A stretch of DNA of 6,187 nucleotides from Chamaesiphon sp. (GCA_026786125.1 JAJAYU010000024.1:1-6187), one strand, 5' to 3'. Shown: positions 1 through 6,187, counted from the stretch's first letter. Notes: a model not told the origin generated them from the sequence alone. Made by a program: numbers and translations.

Positions 1-2407
1 CCATTAATGCATCCAGATCGTCAAAATTAGACTCAAGGGCAGCGGTTGGCTCCGAATCGATCATCAGGGCATCTAGATCGTCAAACGTTGCTCCAGAGGC
101 ATCTGAGCAGATCTGCTCACCACTAAATAGTGCATCAAAATCATCCATCTCAGCGAGATTTGATTCGGGTAATTCACCTAATATATCACCCAAATCAGTC
201 AATTCCTGACTGGCGATATCGCTGCTAATATCCCCCAAATCGAAATCTAACTCGGAAAAATCTCCAAATCCCGTAGATGGTGGATCGAGACTTAAATCTG
301 AATCTAAGCCTAAATCAGCAAAATCAGTGGTCATACCACCAGTTTCGGTTGATCGATCGTCGCCGATTTGCTCAAGATTGAAATCATCAAAACTAGCACC
401 AATAGATGGGGTTATTTCAGCTTCAACCGGATTGTCGATGATAACAGGAGTTTCGATCAAACTAGCCGCGCCAAAAGCATCAAAGTTAAAGTCAGCTAAA
501 TCATTATCGATCGAAGCGGTAATTCCGGCTTCGATGTCATTCAGGATGTCTAGATCTAAACCTTGTAAATCGTCAATTGGATTTTGATTAAGTTGGTTTT
601 GGTAGATCGCTAGATCGATCCAGTCGCCTAATTCGTCTGAAAGTTGATCCTCATTACTAGCATTTTGACTTTCTGGTTCGACTAGAGCTGCTGGTGATTG
701 ATGATCACCAAGTTCTTCAAACAAGAGAATATCTGAAGTCGATAAATTGCCATCTCCAGTCGAAGGGACAAGATCGTCTACTAATTGCGGCTCAAAACTA
801 TCGATCGGATGCTCAACGATAGTAGCTGCTTCAACTGCTGATGGGAGATCGATCTGAAAATCATTTGGCTCAAATTGATGCTCAACGGCTGTGAGGTCGG
901 TGAGGAGTGGATCGGCTACTTCCGGCCAGTTTTCAGGTGCAGCAACAGTGGGGAATAGCTGACTCATTGGTCGATCCAAGCCAAAGTCTGGAGCCGAAAA
1001 ATTGAGATCTAGATTCGAGCCTAATTCTGGTTGAAATTGTCGATCGGTAGGATTGAGATCCAATCCCAGATCGATCGGTTGATGTTGTGCTGCCGCTAGT
1101 TTGGTATCTGACCAGAAATTGGGGATCTCACTCTCATTGATCCCTTCAAAATCTGGTGAATAAAATGTTTCTTTATCATAATCAATGGTGATCGGTTTGG
1201 GATCATCTGCGACTAGATCGGCGATAGCCGTATTGGGCTGTAAGAACATCGAATCATTTAGATCTTTGAGCGGTAGTTCCTGCCCAAAGAAATCATCGTC
1301 CATCCAGGTACCTTCGGTTGGCATATCATCACTAAGTAAGTTCATGAACTCGTTCAGTTCCGACTCATCGGCATCAACTGCTAGCTCAGAGAACGTCGCT
1401 CGATCGGCAAATAGATCGCTATCATCAAAGTTAAAAGATCCACCGGAACTACTAATTGATGATACGGCAACGGGCTGTTGTTGCTGTAAAATGATCGGAT
1501 GATTATCTCTGCCGATTAATTTTTGGGTGGTAGTGCCCAAGTTGAGATCGATACTAGCAATGTCATCTAACCCCCATGTTCCGATACTTTCCGGTACTAG
1601 TTGATCGGCACTATTGCGTGGATCGATCGCATCAACTAGATCGGGAGTAATACTGATGGCTTGATGTCGATCGGCTAAAACTAAAATTTGCGCTTGTTTG
1701 ATGGCAATCTTGATCGTTGCGCCCAATTTAGGGAGATGATTCGCGGGATTAGCAGTTGCCAATCGGCAAGCTGTAAATAGATTTGTCCACTCCAAAAACT
1801 CGAAGTTTTCGCCTAAGTTGCCCAATTTTTGGCAAATTTGTTGAATTTGGGTGCGAATGTCCGGTCGATCTGGTTGTGAACAAAGGCTAGTGATTTCAGC
1901 TAGTTTGCGGGTGACATATTCACCAAAGACTTGCTCTAGGGCATCGCGAGCTGGATTTTGGCTATGAACAGTTGCCACCGTTGGCTCAGTCGTGGAGAGC
2001 AACTGTTGGAGATAAGATTTTAGCTCTTCAAAGACTGGATCGCCGATCGGATCGGGTGTATTGGGATCTTGACGATACGGATCTTTTGATACTCTCACTT
2101 CCTCGATTCCGGCGCGCAAGAATCTAAAACTTTCCAGAAATAGGGATTGGAGCTGTTTATCTACTGCAATTTGGGGCTGTTCTTTGAGCAGCTTGAAATT
2201 GGCTTCAAATTGATTGCCCACTTTCTGCACATCGGCCAGCCCTAGCATGGCGGCACTACCTTTGATCGAATGTGCCGCCCGAAACAGCTCCCGAATCATC
2301 GCGGGCTGTTTGACTGTTTCGGGGAGATTGAGCAAGCCTTGCTCGATCGTGTTCAAGTGTTCGACGGCTTCTTCTAAGAAGTAGCCTAGGATGCGATCGT
2401 GTTCCAT
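1..2407 (-). CDS. cheA: CheA-type chemotaxis histidine kinase, N-terminal part (HPt domain plus long acidic linker); runs off the window
   Basis: The reading frame is open from ATG at 2407 down to base 2, giving 802 visible residues and no stop. Residues 1-105 form an HPt (P1) domain: it opens MEHDRILGYFLEEAVEHL and carries the phosphoacceptor motif AAHSIKGSAAMLGL with His46 (codon 2272-2270). Residues about 120-247 form a second helical module (EQVFGEYVTRKL, then FLEWTNLF and NPANHLPKL) that I recall from cyanobacterial CheA proteins; it shows no H-S/T-x-K-G motif. From about 250 to the edge is a low-complexity, very acidic linker with DDLDALM-like repeats near the end. Dimerisation, ATPase, CheW-like and any receiver domains would lie outside the window. 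The start is the first possible one: an in-frame stop lies at 2479-2477 with no ATG, GTG or TTG between. There is no Shine-Dalgarno. Family role: autophosphorylation under receptor/CheW control and phosphotransfer to the CheY-like regulator. The position after the receptor gene fits HmpE/PilL-type kinases. CheA assignment is strong; exact orthology is inferred. Confidence 0.9.
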   Translation of the reverse strand, partial: MEHDRILGYFLEEAVEHLNTIEQGLLNLPETVKQPAMIRELFRAAHSIKGSAAMLGLADVQKVGNQFEANFKLLKEQPQIAVDKQLQSLFLESFRFLRAGIEEVRVSKDPYRQDPNTPDPIGDPVFEELKSYLQQLLSTTEPTVATVHSQNPARDALEQVFGEYVTRKLAEITSLCSQPDRPDIRTQIQQICQKLGNLGENFEFLEWTNLFTACRLATANPANHLPKLGATIKIAIKQAQILVLADRHQAISITPDLVDAIDPRNSADQLVPESIGTWGLDDIASIDLNLGTTTQKLIGRDNHPIILQQQQPVAVSSISSSGGSFNFDDSDLFADRATFSELAVDADESELNEFMNLLSDDMPTEGTWMDDDFFGQELPLKDLNDSMFLQPNTAIADLVADDPKPITIDYDKETFYSPDFEGINESEIPNFWSDTKLAAAQHQPIDLGLDLNPTDRQFQPELGSNLDLNFSAPDFGLDRPMSQLFPTVAAPENWPEVADPLLTDLTAVEHQFEPNDFQIDLPSAVEAATIVEHPIDSFEPQLVDDLVPSTGDGNLSTSDILLFEELGDHQSPAALVEPESQNASNEDQLSDELGDWIDLAIYQNQLNQNPIDDLQGLDLDILNDIEAGITASIDNDLADFNFDAFGAASLIETPVIIDNPVEAEITPSIGASFDDFNLEQIGDDRSTETGGMTTDFADLGLDSDLSLDPPSTGFGDFSELDFDLGDISSDIASQELTDLGDILGELPESNLAEMDDFDALFSGEQICSDASGATFDDLDALMIDSEPTAALESNFDDLDALM
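2..148 (-). repeat. Imperfect DDxDAL-motif repeats inside the CheA linker
   Basis: Three copies of an acidic-hydrophobic motif sit in the linker: MDDFDALF at residues 754-761, FDDLDALM at 775-782 and FDDLDALM again at 795-802, reaching the window edge. Spacing between the F/D cores is 18-20 residues. The last two copies are also alike in DNA: bases 2-25 and 62-85 match at 20 of 24 positions, exactly 60 nt apart, which suggests a recent in-frame duplication. Similar FDDLEALLG-type repeats are, from memory, common in cyanobacterial CheA linkers. The array may continue outside the window. The function is unknown; a docking peptide is one possibility. Confidence 0.75.
2093..2407 (-). other. HPt (P1) phosphotransfer domain of the CheA
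   Basis: Residues 1-105 of the kinase make a five-helix-type HPt domain. The phosphorylatable histidine is His46 in HSIKGSAAML, with the conserved Lys49 and Gly50 next to it. It is preceded by the amphipathic FLEEAVEHLNTIEQGLLNL helix and followed by a helix ending near LFLESFRFLRAGIEEV. This is the domain expected to take phosphate from the kinase core and pass it to the CheY-like regulator encoded upstream. Confidence 0.9.
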
Positions 2408-2410
2408 AAC

Positions 2411-2563
2411 TAGGAGATAGGGGATAGGGGATAGTGGATAGGGGGTAGGGGATAGTAGATAGTGGATAGTGGATAATTAGATTGGGAGTTGGACACTTGT
2501 GTCCTCTTTTTTGCTATTCCCTATTCTCTAATCCCTATCCCCTAATCCCTATCCCCTAATCCC
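2411..2563. repeat. Inverted pair of heptanucleotide tandem arrays (STRR-like) filling the receptor-cheA gap
   Basis: On the + strand, 2411-2473 is nine consecutive heptads of the form TAGNNGN, mostly TAGGGGA or TAGTGGA. On the minus strand, 2563-2515 is seven heptads alternating GGGATTA and GGGGATA, then GAGAATA and GGGAATA. The arms face each other across a 41-nt core (2474-2514). They share a 12-nt exact complement (CCCTATCCCCTA), so the transcript can fold into a long imperfect hairpin. One end directly abuts the receptor stop codon and the other stops 3 nt before the cheA ATG. Heptad repeats in gene gaps are a known trait of filamentous and some unicellular cyanobacteria. I see no target-site duplication and no coding capacity, so this is a repeat rather than a proven mobile element. 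Confidence 0.9.
2491..2504. repeat. 14-nt near-perfect palindrome at the centre of the heptad repeat
   Basis: GGACACTTGTGTCC has two 6-nt arms (GGACAC and GTGTCC) around TT. It lies near the middle of the core between the two heptad arms, so it would form the tip of the large hairpin. On the + strand it is followed by TCTTTTTT (2505-2512), which looks like a terminator but has no + strand gene in front of it. On the transcribed strand the tract is A-rich and lies upstream of the palindrome. It could be an operator-like site or simply part of the repeat element; nothing in the sequence decides. Confidence 0.55.
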
Positions 2564-5236
2564 TTACTCAACTTTGAATCTCTCAACATAAGTAAGTAGA
2601 TTTCTCGCAACGACAACCAGATTTTCAAGGGATGAAGATACCTTTTGAGCTTCTTGGGAGGTTGACTGAGCTTGAATCTCGACGGATTGCATTACTTCAG
2701 TAACTGCTTTGGAGGTTTCCCGTTGCTCGATCGTATCGGTGGTAATCGATCGCACCAGGGCATCAATCCGGCTGGATACTTGAATAATGTCATCGAGCGA
2801 TCGTTTGGCTTCTTCGGCGAGTTTGGTACCAGCGATAACTTGCTGGGTACCTTGTTCCATCGATGCCATTACAGAGCAAGTTTCACTTTGAATCTGGAGG
2901 ACGATTTGCTCGATTTCTTTGAGAGCTTTGGCACTTCTGTCGGCTAATTGGCGAACTTCATCAGCTACGATTGCAAAGCCCTTACCGGATTCACCTGCTC
3001 TGGCTGCCTCAATACTGGCGTTGAGTGCAAGTAAGTTGGTACGGGAGGCAATTTGGGAGATCACCGAGACGATTTGAGAAATCTGCTGGGAGGATTCCGC
3101 TAGACGTTTTACTTTCCGCGTACTTTCAGCAACTGTTTCCCGAATCTCTTGAATACCTGCTACCGTCCGTTCTACTGCTTCACCACCTTTGAGAGCAGTG
3201 GCAGATGCGGTGCGGGCTACTTCTTCCGATTCCCGCGCACTTTCGGCTACCCGTTTGATCGAGGCAGTCATCATTTGGACGGAGTTCACGGTGACAGCGA
3301 GTTCTTCCGCTTGGCTGAGGGCATCCGAGGAGAGTCGGCGGGCAAATGCTTCACTCTCGGTTGAACCTTGGTTGACCTGAACCGCCGCAACTTGTACCTG
3401 TTGAACAATCTGGCGCAGACTATCGATCGTCAAGTTAAACGAGTCAGCTACCGCACCAAGTACGTCAGCAGTTACTTCCGCTTTCACGGTCAGATCTCCC
3501 CGTGCGGCACCCTCTACGTCATCGAGCAGGCGGATTACTTGGCGTTGGAGTTCATCCTTGGCTAGTTCCATTTCACGGGCTTTGCGTTGGGCTTCCGAGT
3601 TGCTGGTCACAACCGACTGCAACATGTAGTTGAAGTATGAAGAGAGTGTACCAAGTTCATCCTGGGAAGATACCGTGGCGCTGGCGGACATATTGCCCTG
3701 AGAGACTTGCTCAAAATTGGACTGGAGATCCCGCACACTTCGAGTCACCTGCTTGGTGTAGCGTCCAGTCAGGATTCTAGTAATCCCAAAGCTAGTCAGA
3801 CCACCGACTACCATCATAATTAAGCCAGCCCGTTGGAGTGGCTCCCGTGCGGCTTCATCCTTGCGATCGAGTGTCAAGCTACAACCAAAGGTAACGCCAG
3901 CGATCGCCACAGCCGCACCAATACCTGCCGCACCCGAAATCAACCACTGTTTCTTCTGGAATGAAGCATTTTCAAATGGTGCCAAAATCCCACCAGCAGA
4001 TTTGATGTTGGTCATTTGGGTCTGATCATCTCGATAGATGGCACTATCCATCGATGTCTGGGGCACTTTGATTCCAGAGATCGACACGCCATTGATAAAT
4101 GTGGAGCTATCGTCAAACATCCCTGAAGATTTAGGGCCATCGGCTGAAGCTCGATCGGGTGGTGCCAGGAAGTTGTCTGGTAGATCGAAAAAGCCAGATT
4201 GTGTGCCGCCACTATCAGCTTCTGGAGCTAGATTAGGCTGTTCGGCAGACTGATTGAATGGTGGCCAAGCTTGTGGCAATGCCCCACTAATTTCATTCAG
4301 GGCATCGGAGATATCCGCCACTGAAAAGCCAGAATTTGGCCGATCTGTGTCGCTAAAAGCGGCGTTGTCATCTGGTCGATTGCTGGCAAAAATCATCGTG
4401 GGTCGATCGGCTAGATCGATCTCACCAGCTTGGGGCTGTGGTGCATCGGCGGCAACATCAGCGGGAGATTCAGCTCGATCTGGATCGAAGCTAGCAAATG
4501 CCCGATGAGCGGCTGGGGAGATATTGAAAAAGCCAGTATCATCGCCTACCGCAGTTTTTTCTTCAGCCGAGAACGTTTGCAGTAGTCCGGTGTCAAGACT
4601 GCCAGTTTGTTCGCTCTCTGTTTGGGTGTAACCAAACGCAAAAGCATCAGTTAGGGTTTCTTGTTCGTTATTGTGGAAGCCAGTGGCAAGATTGGCACGA
4701 GATGATTGTGAATAATCGACAGAGTTTGAACCCTCAGAGAAGAAATCTGTAGCTTGGTTGGGAAATAGTTGTCCCGACATATCGACATTGAAACTGAGAG
4801 CAGCTAGATCGAAATCTTCATCAGCAGTCAGATCTTCTGGTTGTCTCCACGTCATTAATTCGGCTGGATCGGTGGTGGTCTCACGGTAATGTCCGCCTGA
4901 ATCACCACTACCAAACTGTTGTTTGTCAACCCGATCGACCGCTTGACTCAGACAAGAATTGGCATACTCCAAGCCACTATTGGCATACTGAATAAATTCA
5001 GGATCTGTAGAAATGGTCAGGACATATTCATACTCTTTTTTACCGATTTCGTACTGATACAAACCATAGCAGTAGATATGTCCTCGTAGTAGCCTGACAC
5101 TCGGATCGTCGTGAAATTTGGTAACTAGGGTATCGATAATAGCCGCAGCTTTTTCATAGTTCCCTTGTAAATAAGCAGCCTCAGCTAATTGATATTCTTG
5201 GGTATAGTCTTGGGTGTAATCAGAATTGGAAATCAT
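2564..5236 (-). CDS. Methyl-accepting chemotaxis-type receptor (PilJ/HmpD-like) with N-terminal TPR region and two HAMP domains
   Basis: Inner-membrane receptor of 890 residues that should assemble with CheW and CheA. Residues 16-95 look like two TPR repeats ([21 protein letters not shown], then the [19 protein letters not shown] region). Residues about 105-425 are a disordered acidic linker. Two hydrophobic segments, about 431-452 and 470-489, are joined by only some 17 residues (start [16 protein letters not shown]), so there is no periplasmic ligand domain. HAMP1 follows at about 486-540 and HAMP2 at about 566-620. The cytoplasmic signalling coiled coil runs to the end, with the hairpin tip [20 protein letters not shown] and [16 protein letters not shown] (about 734-768). 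The C-terminus VERFKVE lacks the NWETF-type CheR tether. ATG at 5236 is chosen because AGGA lies 6 nt upstream; a TTG five codons earlier has no such site. It follows CheW after 67 nt and precedes cheA. No GAF domain is seen, which argues against PixJ. Family is certain; orthology to Slr1044/HmpD is inferred. Confidence 0.95.
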   Translation of the reverse strand: MISNSDYTQDYTQEYQLAEAAYLQGNYEKAAAIIDTLVTKFHDDPSVRLLRGHIYCYGLYQYEIGKKEYEYVLTISTDPEFIQYANSGLEYANSCLSQAVDRVDKQQFGSGDSGGHYRETTTDPAELMTWRQPEDLTADEDFDLAALSFNVDMSGQLFPNQATDFFSEGSNSVDYSQSSRANLATGFHNNEQETLTDAFAFGYTQTESEQTGSLDTGLLQTFSAEEKTAVGDDTGFFNISPAAHRAFASFDPDRAESPADVAADAPQPQAGEIDLADRPTMIFASNRPDDNAAFSDTDRPNSGFSVADISDALNEISGALPQAWPPFNQSAEQPNLAPEADSGGTQSGFFDLPDNFLAPPDRASADGPKSSGMFDDSSTFINGVSISGIKVPQTSMDSAIYRDDQTQMTNIKSAGGILAPFENASFQKKQWLISGAAGIGAAVAIAGVTFGCSLTLDRKDEAAREPLQRAGLIMMVVGGLTSFGITRILTGRYTKQVTRSVRDLQSNFEQVSQGNMSASATVSSQDELGTLSSYFNYMLQSVVTSNSEAQRKAREMELAKDELQRQVIRLLDDVEGAARGDLTVKAEVTADVLGAVADSFNLTIDSLRQIVQQVQVAAVQVNQGSTESEAFARRLSSDALSQAEELAVTVNSVQMMTASIKRVAESARESEEVARTASATALKGGEAVERTVAGIQEIRETVAESTRKVKRLAESSQQISQIVSVISQIASRTNLLALNASIEAARAGESGKGFAIVADEVRQLADRSAKALKEIEQIVLQIQSETCSVMASMEQGTQQVIAGTKLAEEAKRSLDDIIQVSSRIDALVRSITTDTIEQRETSKAVTEVMQSVEIQAQSTSQEAQKVSSSLENLVVVARNLLTYVERFKVE
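3767..3946 (-). other. Two transmembrane segments with a minimal periplasmic loop in the receptor
   Basis: The first segment ([18 protein letters not shown], from about residue 433) and the second ([15 protein letters not shown], from about 471) are glycine/alanine- and valine-rich hydrophobic stretches. The linker between them is short and charged ([13 protein letters not shown]). With the signalling domain in the cytoplasm, the TPR and acidic N-terminal part must be cytoplasmic too. HAMP1 begins directly after the second segment. Confidence 0.8.
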
Positions 5237-5242
5237 GTTAGT

Positions 5243-5246
5243 TCCT
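5243..5246 (-). promoter_or_regulatory. Ribosome binding site of the receptor gene (decides the start)
   Basis: AGGA on the minus strand lies 6 nt before the ATG at 5236. It supports that ATG over the in-frame TTG at 5251, which has AT-rich sequence and no purine tract upstream. The 67-nt gap between cheW and this gene (5237-5303) is AT-rich. I see no convincing promoter or terminator in it. Confidence 0.7.
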
Positions 5247-5303
5247 GTCAATAACGAGCTATGTTTATGAATCGGTTGTTTTTTATAAGCTTTAATTTAA
5301 TCA

Positions 5304-5834
5304 TTAGATAGTCCAGTGGGTAGAGCGGAGAATTGCTACTTGATCTAGCAATCTTAGCTCTGGCGTATCCGATCCAGATATGGCATAAACGCCTTTGACA
5401 AAGGCTTTCATCGCGGCTGGAATCTCCCGCTCGGCAGCGAGATTTTGATTGACATTCAACCATTCGGTATTCGCAACTGTATGAACGGCAAAACCCATTA
5501 CTAGTTCTTGCTCCTCCACAATCAGAATCGAAATTTCACTGATATCGGTATTTACCAACACTTGGTCGCCGAGAAATTGACCCAAATCGGCGATCCAAAT
5601 TACTTGACCGCGCCAATTATAGGTTCCTAAGAAAAATGGTGAAGCATTGGGAATGGGCGTAATTCGATCGAGATAAACTGACATCACCTCGCGCACCCCA
5701 GAAGCAGCGAGGGCAAACTCGTTACCGGAAGGTACCTCAAACCGCAAGCACAATTCGCCTTCGCGACTACCACTATTTACCTCAGCAGGATTGGGTGCAT
5801 CATCACTGGTCAAAAAATCTAAATTTAGTACCAT
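5304..5834 (-). CDS. cheW: CheW-family chemotaxis adaptor protein
   Basis: A cytoplasmic scaffold of 176 residues that links the receptor's signalling tip to the P5 domain of CheA. After a variable N-terminus of about 27 residues it shows the CheW fold: LCLRFEVPSGNEFALAASGV, REVMSVYLDRITPIPNASP, FFLGTYNWRGQVIWIADLGQ and FLGDQVLVNTD. The segment GTYNWRGQV corresponds to the conserved G-x-x-N-x-R-G CheW motif, with Trp where Leu or Val is usual. The -LNTD-like stretch after FLGD and the MGFAVHTVANTEWLNV strand match, as I recall them, the cyanobacterial PilI/HmpC (Slr1043) type. It starts 5 nt after the response-regulator stop and has its ribosome binding site inside that gene's last codons, so the two are probably translated together. 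It ends at TAA 5306-5304, followed by the receptor gene. Confidence 0.94.
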   Translation of the reverse strand: MVLNLDFLTSDDAPNPAEVNSGSREGELCLRFEVPSGNEFALAASGVREVMSVYLDRITPIPNASPFFLGTYNWRGQVIWIADLGQFLGDQVLVNTDISEISILIVEEQELVMGFAVHTVANTEWLNVNQNLAAEREIPAAMKAFVKGVYAISGSDTPELRLLDQVAILRSTHWTI

Positions 5835-5839
5835 TAGAT

Positions 5840-6187
5840 CTAGCCTCGTAATAACTGTTTGATCGTAGTGAGCAATTCTACTGGCTCAAACGGTTTGCAG
5901 ACATAAGCATCGGCACCTTGTCGCATCCCCCAGTGTTTATCAAAATCCTCACTTTTAGAACTGCACAGAATTACGGGTACATCTTGAGTTTTGGGATCGG
6001 ATTTGAGTTTGCGACAAACTTCATAGCCATTCATTTTGGGCATGACTACATCGAGGACTACGATGTCTGGAATGATTTCCAAGGCAACTGCGATCGCTTG
6101 TTCGCCATCCATAGCGACATTTACGATCATCCCACTAGCTTGGAGTAGCTCTTTGATCATTTCCCGCTGCGCGGTACTATCATCCAC
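5840..6187 (-). CDS. CheY-like response regulator (PilH/HmpB type), N-terminus cut by the window edge
   Basis: A single receiver domain with no output domain; 115 residues are visible and the frame is still open at the edge. The first visible codon is GTG (Val) and reads VDDSTAQREMI, which is the end of the first beta strand of a receiver, so roughly five to eight N-terminal residues are missing and this GTG is not the start. Counting from that Val, the acidic pocket is Asp2/Asp3, the phosphoacceptor is Asp46 in VVLDVVMPKMNGYEV (codon 6052-6050), the switch Ser is Ser76 in VILCSSK, and the conserved Lys is Lys98 in YVCKPFEP. All catalytic residues are present. It should accept phosphate from the CheA HPt and act on the type IV pilus machinery or as a phosphate sink, as for PilG/PilH. 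It is the first gene seen in the operon; a PatA-type regulator often lies upstream in related loci but is outside the window. Confidence 0.95.
   Translation of the reverse strand: MDDSTAQREMIKELLQASGMIVNVAMDGEQAIAVALEIIPDIVVLDVVMPKMNGYEVCRKLKSDPKTQDVPVILCSSKSEDFDKHWGMRQGADAYVCKPFEPVELLTTIKQLLRG
5844..5847 (-). promoter_or_regulatory. Ribosome binding site of cheW inside the end of the response-regulator gene
   Basis: GAGG on the minus strand lies 9 nt before the cheW ATG and overlaps the final Arg-Gly codons of the upstream gene, whose TAG stop is 5 nt before the ATG. The arrangement indicates one transcript with coupled translation. Confidence 0.65.

Noticed and set aside
1185..1502. A + strand open frame of 105 codons opposite the cheA linker (and similar + strand frames elsewhere)
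   Set aside because: These are antisense shadows. The Ser-rich composition is what reverse reading of the Asp-rich kinase linker gives, and none has recognisable domains.
2491..2512. Hairpin plus T-tract resembling a rho-independent terminator on the + strand
   Set aside because: No + strand gene precedes it. On the transcribed minus strand the A-tract lies upstream of the palindrome, so it cannot end the operon transcript in the usual way.
2411..2563. CRISPR array or insertion sequence in the repeat-rich gap
   Set aside because: The units are 7 nt with no spacers, there is no transposase or target-site duplication, and the total length is only about 150 nt.
5249..5251. TTG start for the receptor, five codons before the ATG
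   Set aside because: It has no ribosome binding site, while the ATG at 5236 has AGGA at 6 nt; the five extra residues add nothing conserved.
5217..5251. TTGACA at 5251-5246 on the minus strand as a -35 box
   Set aside because: No plausible -10 element lies 16-18 nt downstream, and it would start transcription inside the receptor gene; it overlaps the ribosome binding site.
5332..5352. Perfect 7-bp inverted repeat ATTGCTA / TAGCAAT near the end of cheW
   Set aside because: It lies in conserved coding sequence, has no T-tract next to it, and a 7-bp match of this kind is expected by chance in several kilobases.
5248..5463. A 71-codon minus-strand frame overlapping the end of cheW and the gap
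   Set aside because: It overlaps a well-supported CheW in another frame, resembles no protein I know and has a low-complexity basic end; it is a shadow frame.
6185..6187. GTG at the window edge as the start of the response regulator
   Set aside because: The Val belongs to the end of the first beta strand just before the acidic pair Asp-Asp; receivers need several residues before it, so the true start is outside the window.

Overview
The window is a cyanobacterial chemotaxis-like (Pil-Chp / Hmp type) signalling cluster with all genes on the minus strand. In transcription order, from high to low coordinates, it holds a single-domain CheY-like response regulator (5' end cut by the window), a CheW adaptor, a membrane methyl-accepting-type receptor, and the N-terminal 802 residues of a large CheA-type histidine kinase that runs off the low-coordinate edge. 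This order (CheY, CheW, MCP, CheA) is that of the cyanobacterial hmpB-C-D-E locus of Nostoc and the slr1042-1043-1044 genes of Synechocystis, which control type IV pilus motility. The receptor has no GAF photosensor domain, so it resembles that PilJ/HmpD group rather than the phytochrome-like PixJ group.

Three things point to a cyanobacterium. The proteins resemble cyanobacterial members. The hexamer CGATCG, the core of the cyanobacterial HIP1 palindrome, occurs about two dozen times, with two full GCGATCGC octamers. Heptanucleotide tandem repeats of the cyanobacterial STRR kind fill one intergenic gap. Genus cannot be fixed from this window.

Layout: 6187-5840 response regulator; a 5-nt gap; 5834-5304 CheW; a 67-nt AT-rich gap; 5236-2564 receptor; a 156-nt gap almost wholly made of two convergent heptad-repeat arms around a small palindrome; 2407-1 CheA. 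The first two genes look translationally linked. The receptor has its own ribosome binding site. The kinase start has no recognisable ribosome binding site.

Expected working (family knowledge plus inference): the receptor is an inner-membrane protein with almost no periplasmic part, so its signal probably comes from the cytoplasm or from partners bound to its N-terminal TPR region and acidic linker. CheW couples it to CheA, whose HPt histidine (His46) is phosphorylated and passes phosphate to the CheY-like regulator that acts on the pilus motor. The core system is of a known type. The unusual parts are the repeat-filled gap before cheA, with hairpin and G-quadruplex potential, and the very acidic, nearly lysine/arginine-free kinase linker with repeated DDLDAL-like motifs.
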